DNA of 49,179 bases from a virus. The position numbers and the translations under genes were made by a program. The notes beneath the pieces are model-generated. The model made no database searches and was not told the origin of the DNA. It was given only the letters and a program-made list of their open reading frames with translations. Below, piece by piece: positions 9,983 through 20,387 of the stretch (position 1 is its first letter; each line of letters begins with the position of its first letter). The DNA lies in the IMG/VR virus record IMGVR_UViG_3300042879_002693, positions 1 through 49,179 of that record. The stretch is one strand, 5' to 3'.

Positions 9983-11578
9983 ATGCCTGCTATTATATCG
10001 GACCAATTTAGAATATTAAATGCGGAAAACTTTGTTAAAAGTGTTTCTGGTGTTGGAGACACGTCCAATAAGTATTATACTTTTATTGGACTACCCAATT
10101 GTTTAAATCCAGCTACAGGTGGATCGCCAAATTGGATTACGAATACTCCATCGCCTCTAGATGGATTTCAGGAGGAAAATCAGATAAAGGAAAATATTAT
10201 TGCAATGAAACAAATTACCAATCAAGATGTTAGAAGATTGGTAAGAAAAGTGACTTGGACTGTGGGAACCACATATGAAATGTATAGACACGATTATAAC
10301 ATTTATAATCCATCTCCAGTTTCAAATTCATCTTCATTATATGAATCTAATTATTATGTAATTAATCAAGATTTAAGAGTTTATATATGTTTACAAAATG
10401 GAAGTGATCCAGAAAATCCAAAAGGAAGACCTTCTTACGATGAACCAACTTTTATAGATCTTGAACCGAGGGAAGCTGGAAGCAGTGGAGATGGTTATCT
10501 TTGGAAATACTTGTATACTATAAAACCTTCTGAAATTGTAAAGTTTGATTCTATTGAATATATTCCAGTTCCTGATGAATGGGGGATTAGTGGAGAGAGT
10601 ATATCAACAAAAAATAATGCTGTTGATGGAAAAATAGAAGTAGTCTTAGTAACAAACCGAGGATCAAATTATCAACCAATTTCAACTTCATTTTCAAATG
10701 TACCTATACTTGGAGATGGGTCTGGAGGAAAAGCGACTATAACTATCGATTCTTTTGGAAAAGTTTCTGAAATTTTTGTTACCGATGGTGGTAAAAATTA
10801 TACGTATGGTACAATTGAATTTAAACCCGGAGCCCCTGGATCTGAAACTAATGGTCCATTAAATCAATTAACCAATGTTGGCATAGGAACTACTTCTTTT
10901 GCTTCTTTTAATGTAATTATTCCACCAAAAGGTGGCCATGGATACGACATTTATAGAGAATTGGGAGCATATAGAGTTCTTCTTTACTCTAGATTTGAAA
11001 CTTTAGAATCAAATCCCGATATTATTTTAGGAAATGATTTTGCTAGAGTTGGGATTATTTTAAATCCAAAAGTTATTGGAAGTTCTACTGAGGTATTAAA
11101 TACATCCTTAGTTAGTGGACTTCAGGCATTAAAACTTTCCGGAATAACTACAAATACTACTTATGGAATTGATTCCATTATTAAACAAACTGTTGGATTG
11201 GGATCAACTGCTATTGGATTTGTTGCTTCTTGGGATTCAATTACTGGAGTTTTAAAATATTACCAATCAACTGGATTAGCCTCAAGTGAAACCGGATATA
11301 AAATAATTCCATTTACATCTAATCCAGATCCTGGTTATGGAACAACTATTAATTGTTCTTCTATAATTGGTCCAGCATTATCGATTAATACAAATTTTAA
11401 CGGCATTACTACAACAATAAATAATAGAATATATCAGTTGGGACTTGATTTTGTATCTGGAATATCATCAGCTGAATATAATAAAAAGTCTGGCGAAATT
11501 ATCTACATAGATAATAGACAACCAATTCCAAGATCGTCTAGTCAAAAAGAAGATATTAAAGTCATACTGGAGTTCTAA
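9983..11578 (+). CDS. 8: Baseplate wedge protein gp8
   Basis: gp8 is a wedge subunit of the T4-type baseplate, joining gp6, gp7 and gp10 in the hexagonal rim. The 531-residue product is longer than T4 gp8 (about 334 aa). The segment GDGYLWKYLYTIKPSE followed by the EYIPVP stretch matches the T4 gp8 segment GDGYVWEYLFEIPPDV and its EYIVVP, and the N-terminal SDQFRILNAENF resembles T4 TSKFRTEKMLNF. The extra length is mostly beta-rich sequence after residue 200, with GSNYQP and GKNYTYG repeat-like segments also seen in neighbouring giant proteins. It is followed after 6 bases by the next structural gene, so the two are probably co-transcribed. The ATG at 9983 fits the family start. Confidence 0.9.
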   Translation: MPAIISDQFRILNAENFVKSVSGVGDTSNKYYTFIGLPNCLNPATGGSPNWITNTPSPLDGFQEENQIKENIIAMKQITNQDVRRLVRKVTWTVGTTYEMYRHDYNIYNPSPVSNSSSLYESNYYVINQDLRVYICLQNGSDPENPKGRPSYDEPTFIDLEPREAGSSGDGYLWKYLYTIKPSEIVKFDSIEYIPVPDEWGISGESISTKNNAVDGKIEVVLVTNRGSNYQPISTSFSNVPILGDGSGGKATITIDSFGKVSEIFVTDGGKNYTYGTIEFKPGAPGSETNGPLNQLTNVGIGTTSFASFNVIIPPKGGHGYDIYRELGAYRVLLYSRFETLESNPDIILGNDFARVGIILNPKVIGSSTEVLNTSLVSGLQALKLSGITTNTTYGIDSIIKQTVGLGSTAIGFVASWDSITGVLKYYQSTGLASSETGYKIIPFTSNPDPGYGTTINCSSIIGPALSINTNFNGITTTINNRIYQLGLDFVSGISSAEYNKKSGEIIYIDNRQPIPRSSSQKEDIKVILEF

Positions 11579-11584
11579 CTTAAC

Positions 11585-14500
11585 ATGGCACAAAATACTA
11601 ATTTAAATGCATCTCCATATTTTGATGATTTTGATGCAAAAAAAGGTTATCAAAGGGTTTTGTTTAAACCTGGAACTCCAATACAAGCAAGAGAACTGAC
11701 TACTCTACAGTCAATTTTACAGAATCAAGTTGAAAAATTCGGAAAACATTTTTTTAAAGAAGGAGCTGTAGTTGTTCCCGGAAGTATTGCATATGATTCC
11801 GAATATACTTGCGTTCAAATTGATCCAACTCATTTAGGTATATCAATATCATTATATATTGATAGATTAGTTGGGAAGAATATTAAAGGTGAAACTAGTG
11901 GAGTTATAGCGAAAGTAGAAAATTATATTACCGATTCACAATCTGATAATGAAAATTATACTCTTTATATAAAATATCAAAGTTCAAGTGATACAAATTT
12001 TACTACCAATAAGTTTGTAGATGGAGAAAATTTATTAGCTTTAGAAAATATTGATTATGGGTTATCAATAATTAGAGAAAATACATCTTTTGCAACTTCT
12101 ATTGTATCTGGATCAACTTTAACTGGATCTGCCGCTAAAATAGAACAAGGTGTTTATTTTGTAAGAGGATTTTTTGTCGATGTTTTTCCACAAACAATAA
12201 TTTTAGATCAATACTCAAATCTTCCTTCATATAGAGTAGGATTACAAATTCTGGAAGAAATAAGCGTTGCTTCTCAATCAAATTCTGATTTATATGACAA
12301 CGCTAGAGGATTTTCAAATTTTGCTGCTCCTGGTGCGGATAGATTAAAAATAACTGCTACATTAGCCAAAAAAACTTTAGATGATTTTAATGATGAGAGT
12401 TTTATTGAGTTAATGCGAATTGAAAATGGAGTTTTGAAAAAATTCATTAAAAAGGAAGAAACTAATAATTTAATAACTCAAGAATTAGCTAGAAGAACTT
12501 ATGATGAATCTGGGGATTATTATATTAAGCCTTTTAATGTAATTCCAAAAGAATCTCTAAATGATAGCATTGGAAATAATGGTGTATTTAATTTAAATCA
12601 ATTAACGAAACAAGGAAATATTCCATCCGATGATATTTTAACATTACAAATTTCTCCGGGTAAGGCTTATGTTCGTGGATATGAAGTAGAGACTCTTAAT
12701 ACAATTAATCTTGATGTAAAAAAGCCGAGAACAACAAATTCTGTACAAAGTACAACTATACCATTTAGTTTAGGTAATCAATTTGAAATAAACAATGTTT
12801 ATGGTGGATTGAAAGTAGGATTTGGTACAACTAGTCAAATAAATCTTTACTCGAAAAGAACCTCCACTAAAGGATCTGCATCTGGTATTCCTATAGGTAT
12901 TGCTAGAGTATATGATTTAAAATTAAAAAATTCAGAATATTCCAATGATTCAACTTTGTTTGAAACTTCTTTATATGACATACAAACTTATACATATTTA
13001 AATTTAAATTCAACAATTACATTAAATACTCCCGCTTTTATTCAAGGTAAAAATAGTTCAGCTTCTGGGTATTTGGTTAATAATGTTAGTAATTCAAATC
13101 AACTTGTTTTATATGAAGTTTCTGGGACATTTTTAAAAGATGAACCTTTAAAAATAAATGAACAAGATATTTCCAGAACTATTACTTCTGTTAGAGATTA
13201 TTCTTTATATGATGCAAGACAACTAGTAAGTTTAGATGGATCATCATTTACTGCAGATTTAATATTATCTCAACCACTACTCTTAGCTCCTCAGGGATCT
13301 ACTTTTACAATTTCAACTTCTGTTGGTGGAATTAGTACTATTACCTCTTCAAGTTTAACTTTTGGAGTTGGTATTAATACTGGAGATATTATTTCATATA
13401 CGAAACCTGGTGAAGTTTTACCAACTTATAATATAGTTTCTTCTGTTAATACGACATTAAAATCTATAGGTATTCAATCAACAACTTCAGTTTCTAATGT
13501 ATCTAGTGGATTCTTACCTGCATCCTCAATAAGCTCTTCTGATGTTGTAAAAGTAGTTCCAGAACTACTTAATTTTAAACAGTCATATTTCTTTACTGAA
13601 TTTGAAAACACAAATATATCATCGGTTGATGTTAGTGATGGTGAAATAATTTTTAAAAAATCTTATGATGTTACGATTAGTTCAAATAGTTTGACAGCAA
13701 CGTTAGAGACAGGATTGGATGTTACTCTCGAACCATTTGATGAAGAAGATTATAGTTTGGTATATTCGAATGGAAATATTGAACCTCTTACTTCTTCCAA
13801 ATTTTTCATTACTTCAGCTAGAACTATAAATTTGATTGGATTGACTGAGAATGGATCAGCAACTCTTACCGCAACTCTCAAAAAGAAAAAATTAAAACCA
13901 AGAAAGAAAGTATATAATAGAGCATCAATTTTAAATATCACAAGATCATCAAATCCTTCCTCTGGAGTTGGAAACACTACACTTTCGGATGGATTGACTT
14001 ATAGTTCAGTTTATGGAACAAGAGTTCAAGATACGAATATCTCTCTTGGTTTCCCAGATGTTACATCTTTACTTGGAATATTTGAATCATCGGACTCAAA
14101 TGAACCGGATTTGCCAAAATTAGAATTGACAAATTTTAATGCAAACATATTAAATTCCATAAAAGGCGAATTGATTCGTGGGGAAAGTAGTAATGCTGTT
14201 GCTACATTGGTTAATAATAATGGAAGCAATCAAATAGAATTTGTATATGTAAATGAAAATACATTTATTAAAGATGAAAATGTACTTTTTACAGAATCCA
14301 ATGTTAGTGGAAAAGTAGTTTCAGTGATTGAAGGTGATAGAAATATCGTTAATGATTTTGTTTTTAATTCTGGACAAGAACTTGAGATTTCCAATTATTC
14401 TTTTATTTCTAGGAAAGAAAATATTATTCCTCCTACCAAAAAATTAAAAATTATTTTTAATAATTATTATATTGATCCTTCTGATACCGGAGATTTTGTT

Positions 14501-17500
14501 GCAGTAAGTTCTTATGATAAAGAAAGATTTTCTAAAGATCTTCCTTTTATTGATATTTTTAGAGCTAATGATATTATAGATTTAAGGCCAAGAGTTTCTC
14601 CGTATGATAATTCTACTAGCAACTATTCCCCATTTGAACATAAATCCAGAACTTTTACTTCATCTACAAATTCAACTCCTTTCAATTTGTCAAAAGATAA
14701 AAATCTCTTATTATCTTATGAGTATTATATTGGTAGAATAGATAAGTTATATGTTAATAAATCTGGCCAATTTTTTCTAAATGAGGGTATTCCTGCTTTA
14801 AATCCACAAATTCCATCTGAAGTAGAAACTTCTTTAGAAATTGCAACAATATTTTTGCCAGCATACGTTTATACTAGTAGAGATGTGAGAGTTCAACTAA
14901 CATCTCATAAACGTTATAGAATGAAAGATATAACAAGGATTGAAGATAGATTAAAAAATGTAGAGTATTACACATCATTATCACTATTAGAATCTGATAC
15001 AAAAAATTTGACTTTAAAGGATTCTCAAACTGGTTTAGATAGGTTTAAAACCGGATTTTTTGTAGATAATTTTAAATCCGATGCTTCAGGATCATTGGGA
15101 GATCCAATGCACAAGTGTAGTATTGATAGTGAGAATGGTAACCTCAGACCACAACATTACACAACTTCAATAGACCTTCTTTTGGGATCTGAAGCCGTTA
15201 TTGGTGTCGCTAATACTTCAAATCCAAATGCAGATTTGAGATTTGTAAAAGATTTGGGAAATCCAAATACTGTAAAGGTTGGTGATATAGTTTGTTTAAA
15301 ATATACAGATGTACAATGGTTGCAGAATAAATTTGCAACTAGAATTGAAAATGTTAATCCATTTAATGTTGTTAATTGGATCGGTACAATAGAATTGAAT
15401 CCAGCCACAGATACTTGGATTGAAACAAAGGGAACTAAAAAAACTGTTGATCAAGAAGGAAGTTACAATTTAACTATTCAACAATTGGGAGTTGATAGTA
15501 ATAGTGGATTATCTCCTATATCCTGGGGTTCTTGGGAAACTACATGGACTGGTAAAAAAGAAGTTGGAAGAAGAAACATGGGTTCCGTGTTTATTAGTTC
15601 AAATGAACTAAGTTCTACAACTACTAGAGGAAATTTCCAGGGCGGTAGAGGAATTCCAATTACAACTAGAACAAACTTTAGAGATCAATATACAGATTTT
15701 ACAAATATAACTACGTTAACTACAACAAAACAAAATAGACAAGGAATTCAATATAAAGTTTCCGAACAAGTTGATACTGTAAATTTGGGATCCAAGGTTG
15801 TATCTAATGAAATAATTCATATAATGAGATCTAGAAATATAGAATTTGTTGCTAGAAGATTAAAACCAAAAACTCAATTATATGCATTTTTTGATAATGT
15901 TGATATGAATAAGTATGTAATACCCAAATTGATTGAAGTTCAGATGGAAAGTGGAACTTTTATTATTGGGGAAACTATTCAAGGATCTTCTGGTACAAGT
16001 TCTATAAGAGTAAGATTGGCAAGTCCCAATCATAAATATGGTCCATATAATCAATCGACTCAAGTATATGCAGAAAATCCATATACTCCAACTGAAACTA
16101 TTCCAAATTCATACTCAAGTACATCAACTATTTTAAACATTGACACTGCAAGTCTTGAATTGCAATCTTCCTCTGGTTTTTATGGAAACATCGTAAAAGG
16201 TATGCAAATAAAAGGTGAGACTAGTGGGGCTGTTGCAAAAATCAAAGAAGTTAGATTGGTTACCGATTCTGCCGGAACACTAATTGGATCACTATATATT
16301 CCAAATTCAAATCTATCATCAACTCCTTCTTTTGAAACAGGAACAAAAACATTTACATTAACTACTAGTTCAACAAATGTAACAATATCAGGTGCTACAG
16401 ATAGCACTGCAGAAACAAGGTTCACTTCTTCTGGAACTCTCAATAATGTTGAAGAAACCACTTTGAGAATTAGAAATGCAAAAGTTGAAAGATTAGTAAA
16501 GACTGACGAACGGACTTTAACTTCAGAAAAAACTGAAACTGTAGCAAGCACTTCTTTTAAAGATAGAACTGTCGTTCAAACTAGATGGGTTGATCCACTT
16601 GCTCAATCATTTGAAGTTCCGGATGAAAAAGGAATTTTTATTACAAAAGTTGATGTATACTTTAAAACTAAAGATACTAAGAATTTGCCAATAACAATGC
16701 AGGTAAGAACCATGCAAACTGGCTTACCAACTCAAGAAATTCTTCCATTTGGTGAAGTAATTCTAGATCCGTCTCAAGTTATTCTTTCAGATGATGCATC
16801 TAAACCAACAACTTTTACATTCCCATCTCCCGTTTATTGTGAAACAAGTAAATCCTATTGTATAGTTTTACTTTCTGCTTCTGATGAATACAGGGTTTTC
16901 ATTTCCAGAATGGGTGAAGAGGATGTAAGTACAACAAATAAAATTGAATCTGAAAAAATTATTGTTTCCCAACAACCACTTTTAGGATCCTTATTTAAAT
17001 CTCAAAATGGTGCTACTTGGGATCCAAGTCAACTTGAAGATTTGAAATTAACTATCTATAGAGCTAATTTTTATAATGGTTCTTCAACTGTAAGGTTTTA
17101 TAATCCGAATTTGGATGTAGGTAACAGACAAATAATAAGTTTGAGACCAAATCCCCTTGACTGCATTTCTAGATCTATTATTGTAGGTTTGGGTAAGAGC
17201 TTAACTTCTTCTGAAGTTTCTGGTCTATCTAACGGAGTAACTATTCTACAAAACAATAATGGAAATTTCCGTGGCAATTTGAAAAGTGTAGTTGGTTCAA
17301 TAGGTATAGGAAGCGTATTGACATTAACTTCTGTTGGTTCGGCATTTACATCATCTTTTAGAACATATTCTGACGTAAACTTGATTTCTTTGACTGGTAA
17401 TGGTGTAGGAGCAAAAATTAATTTAAGTGTACAAAATGGGGTTGCTATTGCAGCAACAGTCTCTATTGGTGGAACTGGGTACGTATATGGGGATGCATTA

Positions 17501-19090
17501 ACTATTGATTATACTCAAACAGATAGTCTTGGTAAAAACCTAATACTTTCTATTCCAAATAATATTGGAGTAATTTCAGCATTTAATTCTTTATTAATAG
17601 ATAGAGTTCAGGGAGCGCCTCAACAAAATTCAACAGACGCTTTATTTTATGTTGGGACATCTGGTACAAGTTCCTTATCAAATGCAAACGTTACGTATGT
17701 CAATACCATTACAGATGGATTGCACTTTAAAGTTTCTCACAATAATCATGGAATGTATTCATCAAACGATAGAGTGACTATATCCGGAATAGAACCAGAC
17801 TTAAAACCATCAACTTTAAGTGCTTCATATTCTTCTTCATCAACTTCTAATATTGTTTTAAATTCTGTTGGAATATTTACTAGTTTTGAAAATATTCCGG
17901 TATCTTCTTTAAATCCTGGATATATTTTAATTGATTCCGAAATCGTTAAGTACACTGGAATTGTTACTTCTACAAGTTCTTTGACCGGTATAACGAGAAA
18001 TATTGATGGATCTATTGCAGGAACATATTCTATAGGTGATTCCGTTTATAAGTATGAACTTAACGGAGTTTCTTTAAGAAGAATTAATAAAACACATACT
18101 TTGTCTGAAACAGACCAATCAAAATATCCAGAAGATTTGGATTATTATTATATTAGAGTGGGAATGAATACTGGTGGAGTTGATAGATCTTCCGGAAACT
18201 CGAATAATTTTCCAGAGTTGTATTTCAAACAAGATAAATCTTGTGGATCTTACGACATTGTTCCTTTAGTTGGATCAGTAAAAGGTCCAAAAGCCACTCA
18301 AAATATTCCATTTGTTTCTATACTACCCAATTTCCAAATAATGTTACCTGAAGGAACTTCAGTATCCGCAAAAGTTAGAACATTTTCTGCATCCACTCCA
18401 GATAGTGATTTGATTCCGTTTGTTGATCAAGGATTTGAAGAAATTACTTTAAATCAAACAAATGATTTTAGTAGTCCTAGACTCATAGCCTCAAAAATTA
18501 ATGAAACAATCCACCTTGCAGATTATCCAGGAAACAAGTCATTTACAATTGAATTGGAAATGAGCACGGAAGATAGTAAGGTTTCTCCAATGATAGATTT
18601 GGATAGAATTAATTTGATTACTATTGCAAATAGAATAAATTCTAAGGTTTCCAATTATTCTACGGACTCTAGGATTAATTCTTTGAATGAAGATCCTACT
18701 GCTGCTGTTTATTTGAGTAAAATTGTAAGGTTGGAAAAATCTGCAGATAACATTAAAGTTTTATTTGATGCATTTAAACATTCTACTAGTGATATAAGAG
18801 TTCTTTATAGGTTATTCAGATCAGATTCAAATTCAGAACCTTTATGGGAATTATTCCCTGGATACAATAATCTAGATACAAATGGTCAGATAATTAATTC
18901 TTCAAATAACACTGGACTTCCGGATAAGAAAGTCTTATCCGCTTCTTCTGAGGATGATTTTAAATCTTATGAATTTACAACTCCATCTTTACCACAATTT
19001 AAAGGATTCCAAATAAAAATCTTAATGACAGGTACAAATTCTGCATTTGTTCCTAAAATTAGAGATCTAAGAGCAATTGCTTCTATCTGA
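11585..19090 (+). CDS. Large baseplate/tail structural protein (DUF4815-like N-terminus)
   Basis: This 2501-residue protein opens with SPYFDDFDAKKGYQRVLFKP and then GTPIQARELTTLQSILQNQV, a pattern of DUF4815-like phage tail proteins. Two similar KGETSGVIAKV / KGETSGAVAKI segments (about nt 11890 and 16210) suggest a repeated domain. A conserved-looking block begins DPLAQSFEVPDEKGIFITKV near nt 16590 and leads into a beta-sandwich-like region. The C-terminus carries IRVLYRLFR and WELFPGY, a pattern I associate with marine T4-like structural proteins. It lies directly after gp8, where T4 encodes gp9 and gp10, so a peripheral baseplate or fibre-attachment role is inferred. I cannot assign it to gp9 or gp10 by sequence. 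Stop TGA 19088-19090 is one base before the next ATG. Confidence 0.75.
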   Translation: MAQNTNLNASPYFDDFDAKKGYQRVLFKPGTPIQARELTTLQSILQNQVEKFGKHFFKEGAVVVPGSIAYDSEYTCVQIDPTHLGISISLYIDRLVGKNIKGETSGVIAKVENYITDSQSDNENYTLYIKYQSSSDTNFTTNKFVDGENLLALENIDYGLSIIRENTSFATSIVSGSTLTGSAAKIEQGVYFVRGFFVDVFPQTIILDQYSNLPSYRVGLQILEEISVASQSNSDLYDNARGFSNFAAPGADRLKITATLAKKTLDDFNDESFIELMRIENGVLKKFIKKEETNNLITQELARRTYDESGDYYIKPFNVIPKESLNDSIGNNGVFNLNQLTKQGNIPSDDILTLQISPGKAYVRGYEVETLNTINLDVKKPRTTNSVQSTTIPFSLGNQFEINNVYGGLKVGFGTTSQINLYSKRTSTKGSASGIPIGIARVYDLKLKNSEYSNDSTLFETSLYDIQTYTYLNLNSTITLNTPAFIQGKNSSASGYLVNNVSNSNQLVLYEVSGTFLKDEPLKINEQDISRTITSVRDYSLYDARQLVSLDGSSFTADLILSQPLLLAPQGSTFTISTSVGGISTITSSSLTFGVGINTGDIISYTKPGEVLPTYNIVSSVNTTLKSIGIQSTTSVSNVSSGFLPASSISSSDVVKVVPELLNFKQSYFFTEFENTNISSVDVSDGEIIFKKSYDVTISSNSLTATLETGLDVTLEPFDEEDYSLVYSNGNIEPLTSSKFFITSARTINLIGLTENGSATLTATLKKKKLKPRKKVYNRASILNITRSSNPSSGVGNTTLSDGLTYSSVYGTRVQDTNISLGFPDVTSLLGIFESSDSNEPDLPKLELTNFNANILNSIKGELIRGESSNAVATLVNNNGSNQIEFVYVNENTFIKDENVLFTESNVSGKVVSVIEGDRNIVNDFVFNSGQELEISNYSFISRKENIIPPTKKLKIIFNNYYIDPSDTGDFVAVSSYDKERFSKDLPFIDIFRANDIIDLRPRVSPYDNSTSNYSPFEHKSRTFTSSTNSTPFNLSKDKNLLLSYEYYIGRIDKLYVNKSGQFFLNEGIPALNPQIPSEVETSLEIATIFLPAYVYTSRDVRVQLTSHKRYRMKDITRIEDRLKNVEYYTSLSLLESDTKNLTLKDSQTGLDRFKTGFFVDNFKSDASGSLGDPMHKCSIDSENGNLRPQHYTTSIDLLLGSEAVIGVANTSNPNADLRFVKDLGNPNTVKVGDIVCLKYTDVQWLQNKFATRIENVNPFNVVNWIGTIELNPATDTWIETKGTKKTVDQEGSYNLTIQQLGVDSNSGLSPISWGSWETTWTGKKEVGRRNMGSVFISSNELSSTTTRGNFQGGRGIPITTRTNFRDQYTDFTNITTLTTTKQNRQGIQYKVSEQVDTVNLGSKVVSNEIIHIMRSRNIEFVARRLKPKTQLYAFFDNVDMNKYVIPKLIEVQMESGTFIIGETIQGSSGTSSIRVRLASPNHKYGPYNQSTQVYAENPYTPTETIPNSYSSTSTILNIDTASLELQSSSGFYGNIVKGMQIKGETSGAVAKIKEVRLVTDSAGTLIGSLYIPNSNLSSTPSFETGTKTFTLTTSSTNVTISGATDSTAETRFTSSGTLNNVEETTLRIRNAKVERLVKTDERTLTSEKTETVASTSFKDRTVVQTRWVDPLAQSFEVPDEKGIFITKVDVYFKTKDTKNLPITMQVRTMQTGLPTQEILPFGEVILDPSQVILSDDASKPTTFTFPSPVYCETSKSYCIVLLSASDEYRVFISRMGEEDVSTTNKIESEKIIVSQQPLLGSLFKSQNGATWDPSQLEDLKLTIYRANFYNGSSTVRFYNPNLDVGNRQIISLRPNPLDCISRSIIVGLGKSLTSSEVSGLSNGVTILQNNNGNFRGNLKSVVGSIGIGSVLTLTSVGSAFTSSFRTYSDVNLISLTGNGVGAKINLSVQNGVAIAATVSIGGTGYVYGDALTIDYTQTDSLGKNLILSIPNNIGVISAFNSLLIDRVQGAPQQNSTDALFYVGTSGTSSLSNANVTYVNTITDGLHFKVSHNNHGMYSSNDRVTISGIEPDLKPSTLSASYSSSSTSNIVLNSVGIFTSFENIPVSSLNPGYILIDSEIVKYTGIVTSTSSLTGITRNIDGSIAGTYSIGDSVYKYELNGVSLRRINKTHTLSETDQSKYPEDLDYYYIRVGMNTGGVDRSSGNSNNFPELYFKQDKSCGSYDIVPLVGSVKGPKATQNIPFVSILPNFQIMLPEGTSVSAKVRTFSASTPDSDLIPFVDQGFEEITLNQTNDFSSPRLIASKINETIHLADYPGNKSFTIELEMSTEDSKVSPMIDLDRINLITIANRINSKVSNYSTDSRINSLNEDPTAAVYLSKIVRLEKSADNIKVLFDAFKHSTSDIRVLYRLFRSDSNSEPLWELFPGYNNLDTNGQIINSSNNTGLPDKKVLSASSEDDFKSYEFTTPSLPQFKGFQIKILMTGTNSAFVPKIRDLRAIASI

Positions 19091-19091
19091 T

Positions 19092-19307
19092 ATGAGTTTA
19101 ATTCCAGTAGAAGGTCATAATGGATTGTATAGAGATCACATTTCTGGGGCTATTGTTAATTGTTCAGATAAAGACTTTGATGCATATTTGACTATGAAAC
19201 AAAATAAAATTAGTGATAAGAAAGAAATTGAGAGTTTAAAAAATGAAGTTAGTGAGATAAAAGACATTATGAAACTTATTCTTTCTAAATTAGACTCTAA
19301 CTCATAA
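19092..19307 (+). CDS. Small coiled-coil protein of T4-like marine phages
   Basis: A 71-residue product beginning MSLIPVEGHNGLYRDHISGA. The N-terminal half has an IPVEGxxGLYRD pattern that I recognise from small conserved proteins of T4-like cyanophages. The C-terminal half is charged with heptad-like spacing (IESLKNEVSEIKDIMKLILS) and should form a short coiled coil. I chose the ATG at 19092 rather than the in-frame ATG at 19077, because 19077 lies inside the preceding gene and 19092 sits one base after its TGA, fitting translational coupling. Its role is unknown; placement among tail genes suggests a virion or assembly accessory protein. Confidence 0.7.
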   Translation: MSLIPVEGHNGLYRDHISGAIVNCSDKDFDAYLTMKQNKISDKKEIESLKNEVSEIKDIMKLILSKLDSNS

Positions 19308-19310
19308 ATA
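19303..19310 (+). promoter_or_regulatory. Late promoter-like motif CATAAATA
   Basis: One mismatch to TATAAATA. It contains the TAA stop (19305-19307) of the upstream gene and ends 20 bases before the ATG at 19331. Confidence 0.5.
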
Positions 19311-19330
19311 CTTAAAAACGGATTCTAATA

Positions 19331-19663
19331 ATGGCGGCAAGGAATGTAAACTTAGTTCTTGAACAAGGGGTTGACTTTCAAGCCACCTTTACAATCAGGA
19401 ATACTAATAATGCACCATTAAATTTGACTGGGTACTCTGGAATTTCTTCCATTAGAAAACATCCAACTTCTTCTACTGCATACCCTTTAACTCTCTCTTT
19501 TGTTGACAGATTAAATGGAAAAATTGCGGTTTCGATGGGATACACTGCAACAGACTCAATTGAAAGTGGTCGTTATGTTTATGATGTTATTCTTATTTCT
19601 CCTAATTCTTACAGAAGCAGAGCTGTTCAAGGAAATGTTTTGGTAACTCCAGGAGTATCATAA
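19331..19663 (+). CDS. Small beta-rich virion protein (Ig-like fold predicted)
   Basis: A 110-residue protein starting MAARNVNLVLEQGVDFQATF. The layout (an N-terminal strand with VLEQGVDF, then NAPLNLTGYSG, then GRYVYDVILIS and a VQGNVLVTPGVS end) resembles the small immunoglobulin-like N-terminal domain of BppU-type and other tail accessory proteins. Hydrophobic and polar residues alternate as in a beta sandwich, and there is no membrane segment or signal peptide. The TAA stop shares its last base with the next ATG (TAATG), so translation of the two is probably coupled. The likely role is a baseplate or fibre decoration protein; this is inference. Confidence 0.65.
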   Translation: MAARNVNLVLEQGVDFQATFTIRNTNNAPLNLTGYSGISSIRKHPTSSTAYPLTLSFVDRLNGKIAVSMGYTATDSIESGRYVYDVILISPNSYRSRAVQGNVLVTPGVS

Positions 19664-20340
19664 TGACAGATTACTTAGTAACGTTAAATGAACCCGGTCC
19701 ATACCGAATTGGTGTTGATTATGAAATTCCTACTAAATCTATTCAGTATGGTAATATTATCCTTGATAATATAAATTCGCAATTTACTGGAGTTGCACAT
19801 ACTTTTGGTCTAAATGCGAGTGGAAGTTCATATGTTCCTATAAATGATCAACAACTTATTGTTGTTAAAAATAATCTTGTAATGGAGCCCATCGAAGATT
19901 ATACAACATCAACAAATAATATTATTTTTACAAATGCTCCAAATCCTGGTGATGATGTTTTTATAATTGCTTTAGCTACTACTGCGGATTTAACAAGAAC
20001 TATTAATTATGTTATAGATAGTGGTTCAATTGCGATGCTTGCTGGAAATAAAGGATCCGTAACTTTAGATGTCAGTGGAGTCCTTGAATCATTAGTCATT
20101 TTATCAGATCAACAGGGGGATTTAACTATTGATATTAAAAAATCAAATTATACAATTTTCCCAACATTTTCTTCAATAGTGGGTGAAACTTATCCCCAAA
20201 TGACAAATTCAAGAAAAGTGAGAGATGATAGTTTATCAAATTGGGATAAAACACTTGTTTCTGGAGATATTCTAACCTTTGATGTTATTGCCGTGAATAA
20301 TATCAATAGATTTTTAATATCTTTAAAATTAAAATTATAA
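19663..20340 (+). CDS. Virion structural protein, unknown specific role
   Basis: A 225-residue protein starting MTDYLVTLNEPGPYRIGVDY. It is coupled to the preceding gene by a TAATG overlap. The middle (VVKNNLVMEPIEDYTTSTNN then IIFTNAPNPGDDVFII) matches a short phage fibre motif, VxVNxxxQxPxxDYxxxxxxIxFxxAPxxG. That motif also occurs in the first giant protein (IFVNDILQSPLDSYTFQGSR, about nt 7570-7630, and FVNNVFQVPQSDYTIDG, about 6775). The rest is beta-rich with no catalytic motif. It is likely a tail or fibre-associated structural protein. A perfect late promoter overlaps its stop codon. Confidence 0.65.
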   Translation: MTDYLVTLNEPGPYRIGVDYEIPTKSIQYGNIILDNINSQFTGVAHTFGLNASGSSYVPINDQQLIVVKNNLVMEPIEDYTTSTNNIIFTNAPNPGDDVFIIALATTADLTRTINYVIDSGSIAMLAGNKGSVTLDVSGVLESLVILSDQQGDLTIDIKKSNYTIFPTFSSIVGETYPQMTNSRKVRDDSLSNWDKTLVSGDILTFDVIAVNNINRFLISLKLKL

Positions 20341-20343
20341 ATA
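20336..20343 (+). promoter_or_regulatory. T4-type late promoter TATAAATA
   Basis: Exact match to the T4 late promoter consensus. It contains the TAA stop of the upstream gene (20338-20340) and lies 44 bases before the ATG at 20388. A strong Shine-Dalgarno AGGGGAG at 20373-20379 follows in the leader, suggesting strong late expression of the next gene. Confidence 0.7.
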
Positions 20344-20387
20344 AAGATAGTTACTAAAAAATTATAACCTGTAGGGGAGTTGTTTAA

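Noticed and set aside
16180-16551. 123-codon open frame on the minus strand
   Set aside because: It lies wholly inside the 2501-residue gene, has no ribosome binding site or promoter context, and its valine/serine-rich product is what the reverse complement of such a gene yields. The same applies to minus-strand frames at 20658-20990, 34399-34740, 39826-40152 and others.
19077-19091. Upstream ATG at 19077 for the small coiled-coil gene
   Set aside because: It would extend the gene into the preceding one; the ATG at 19092 gives the conserved-looking MSLIPVEGH start directly after the stop.
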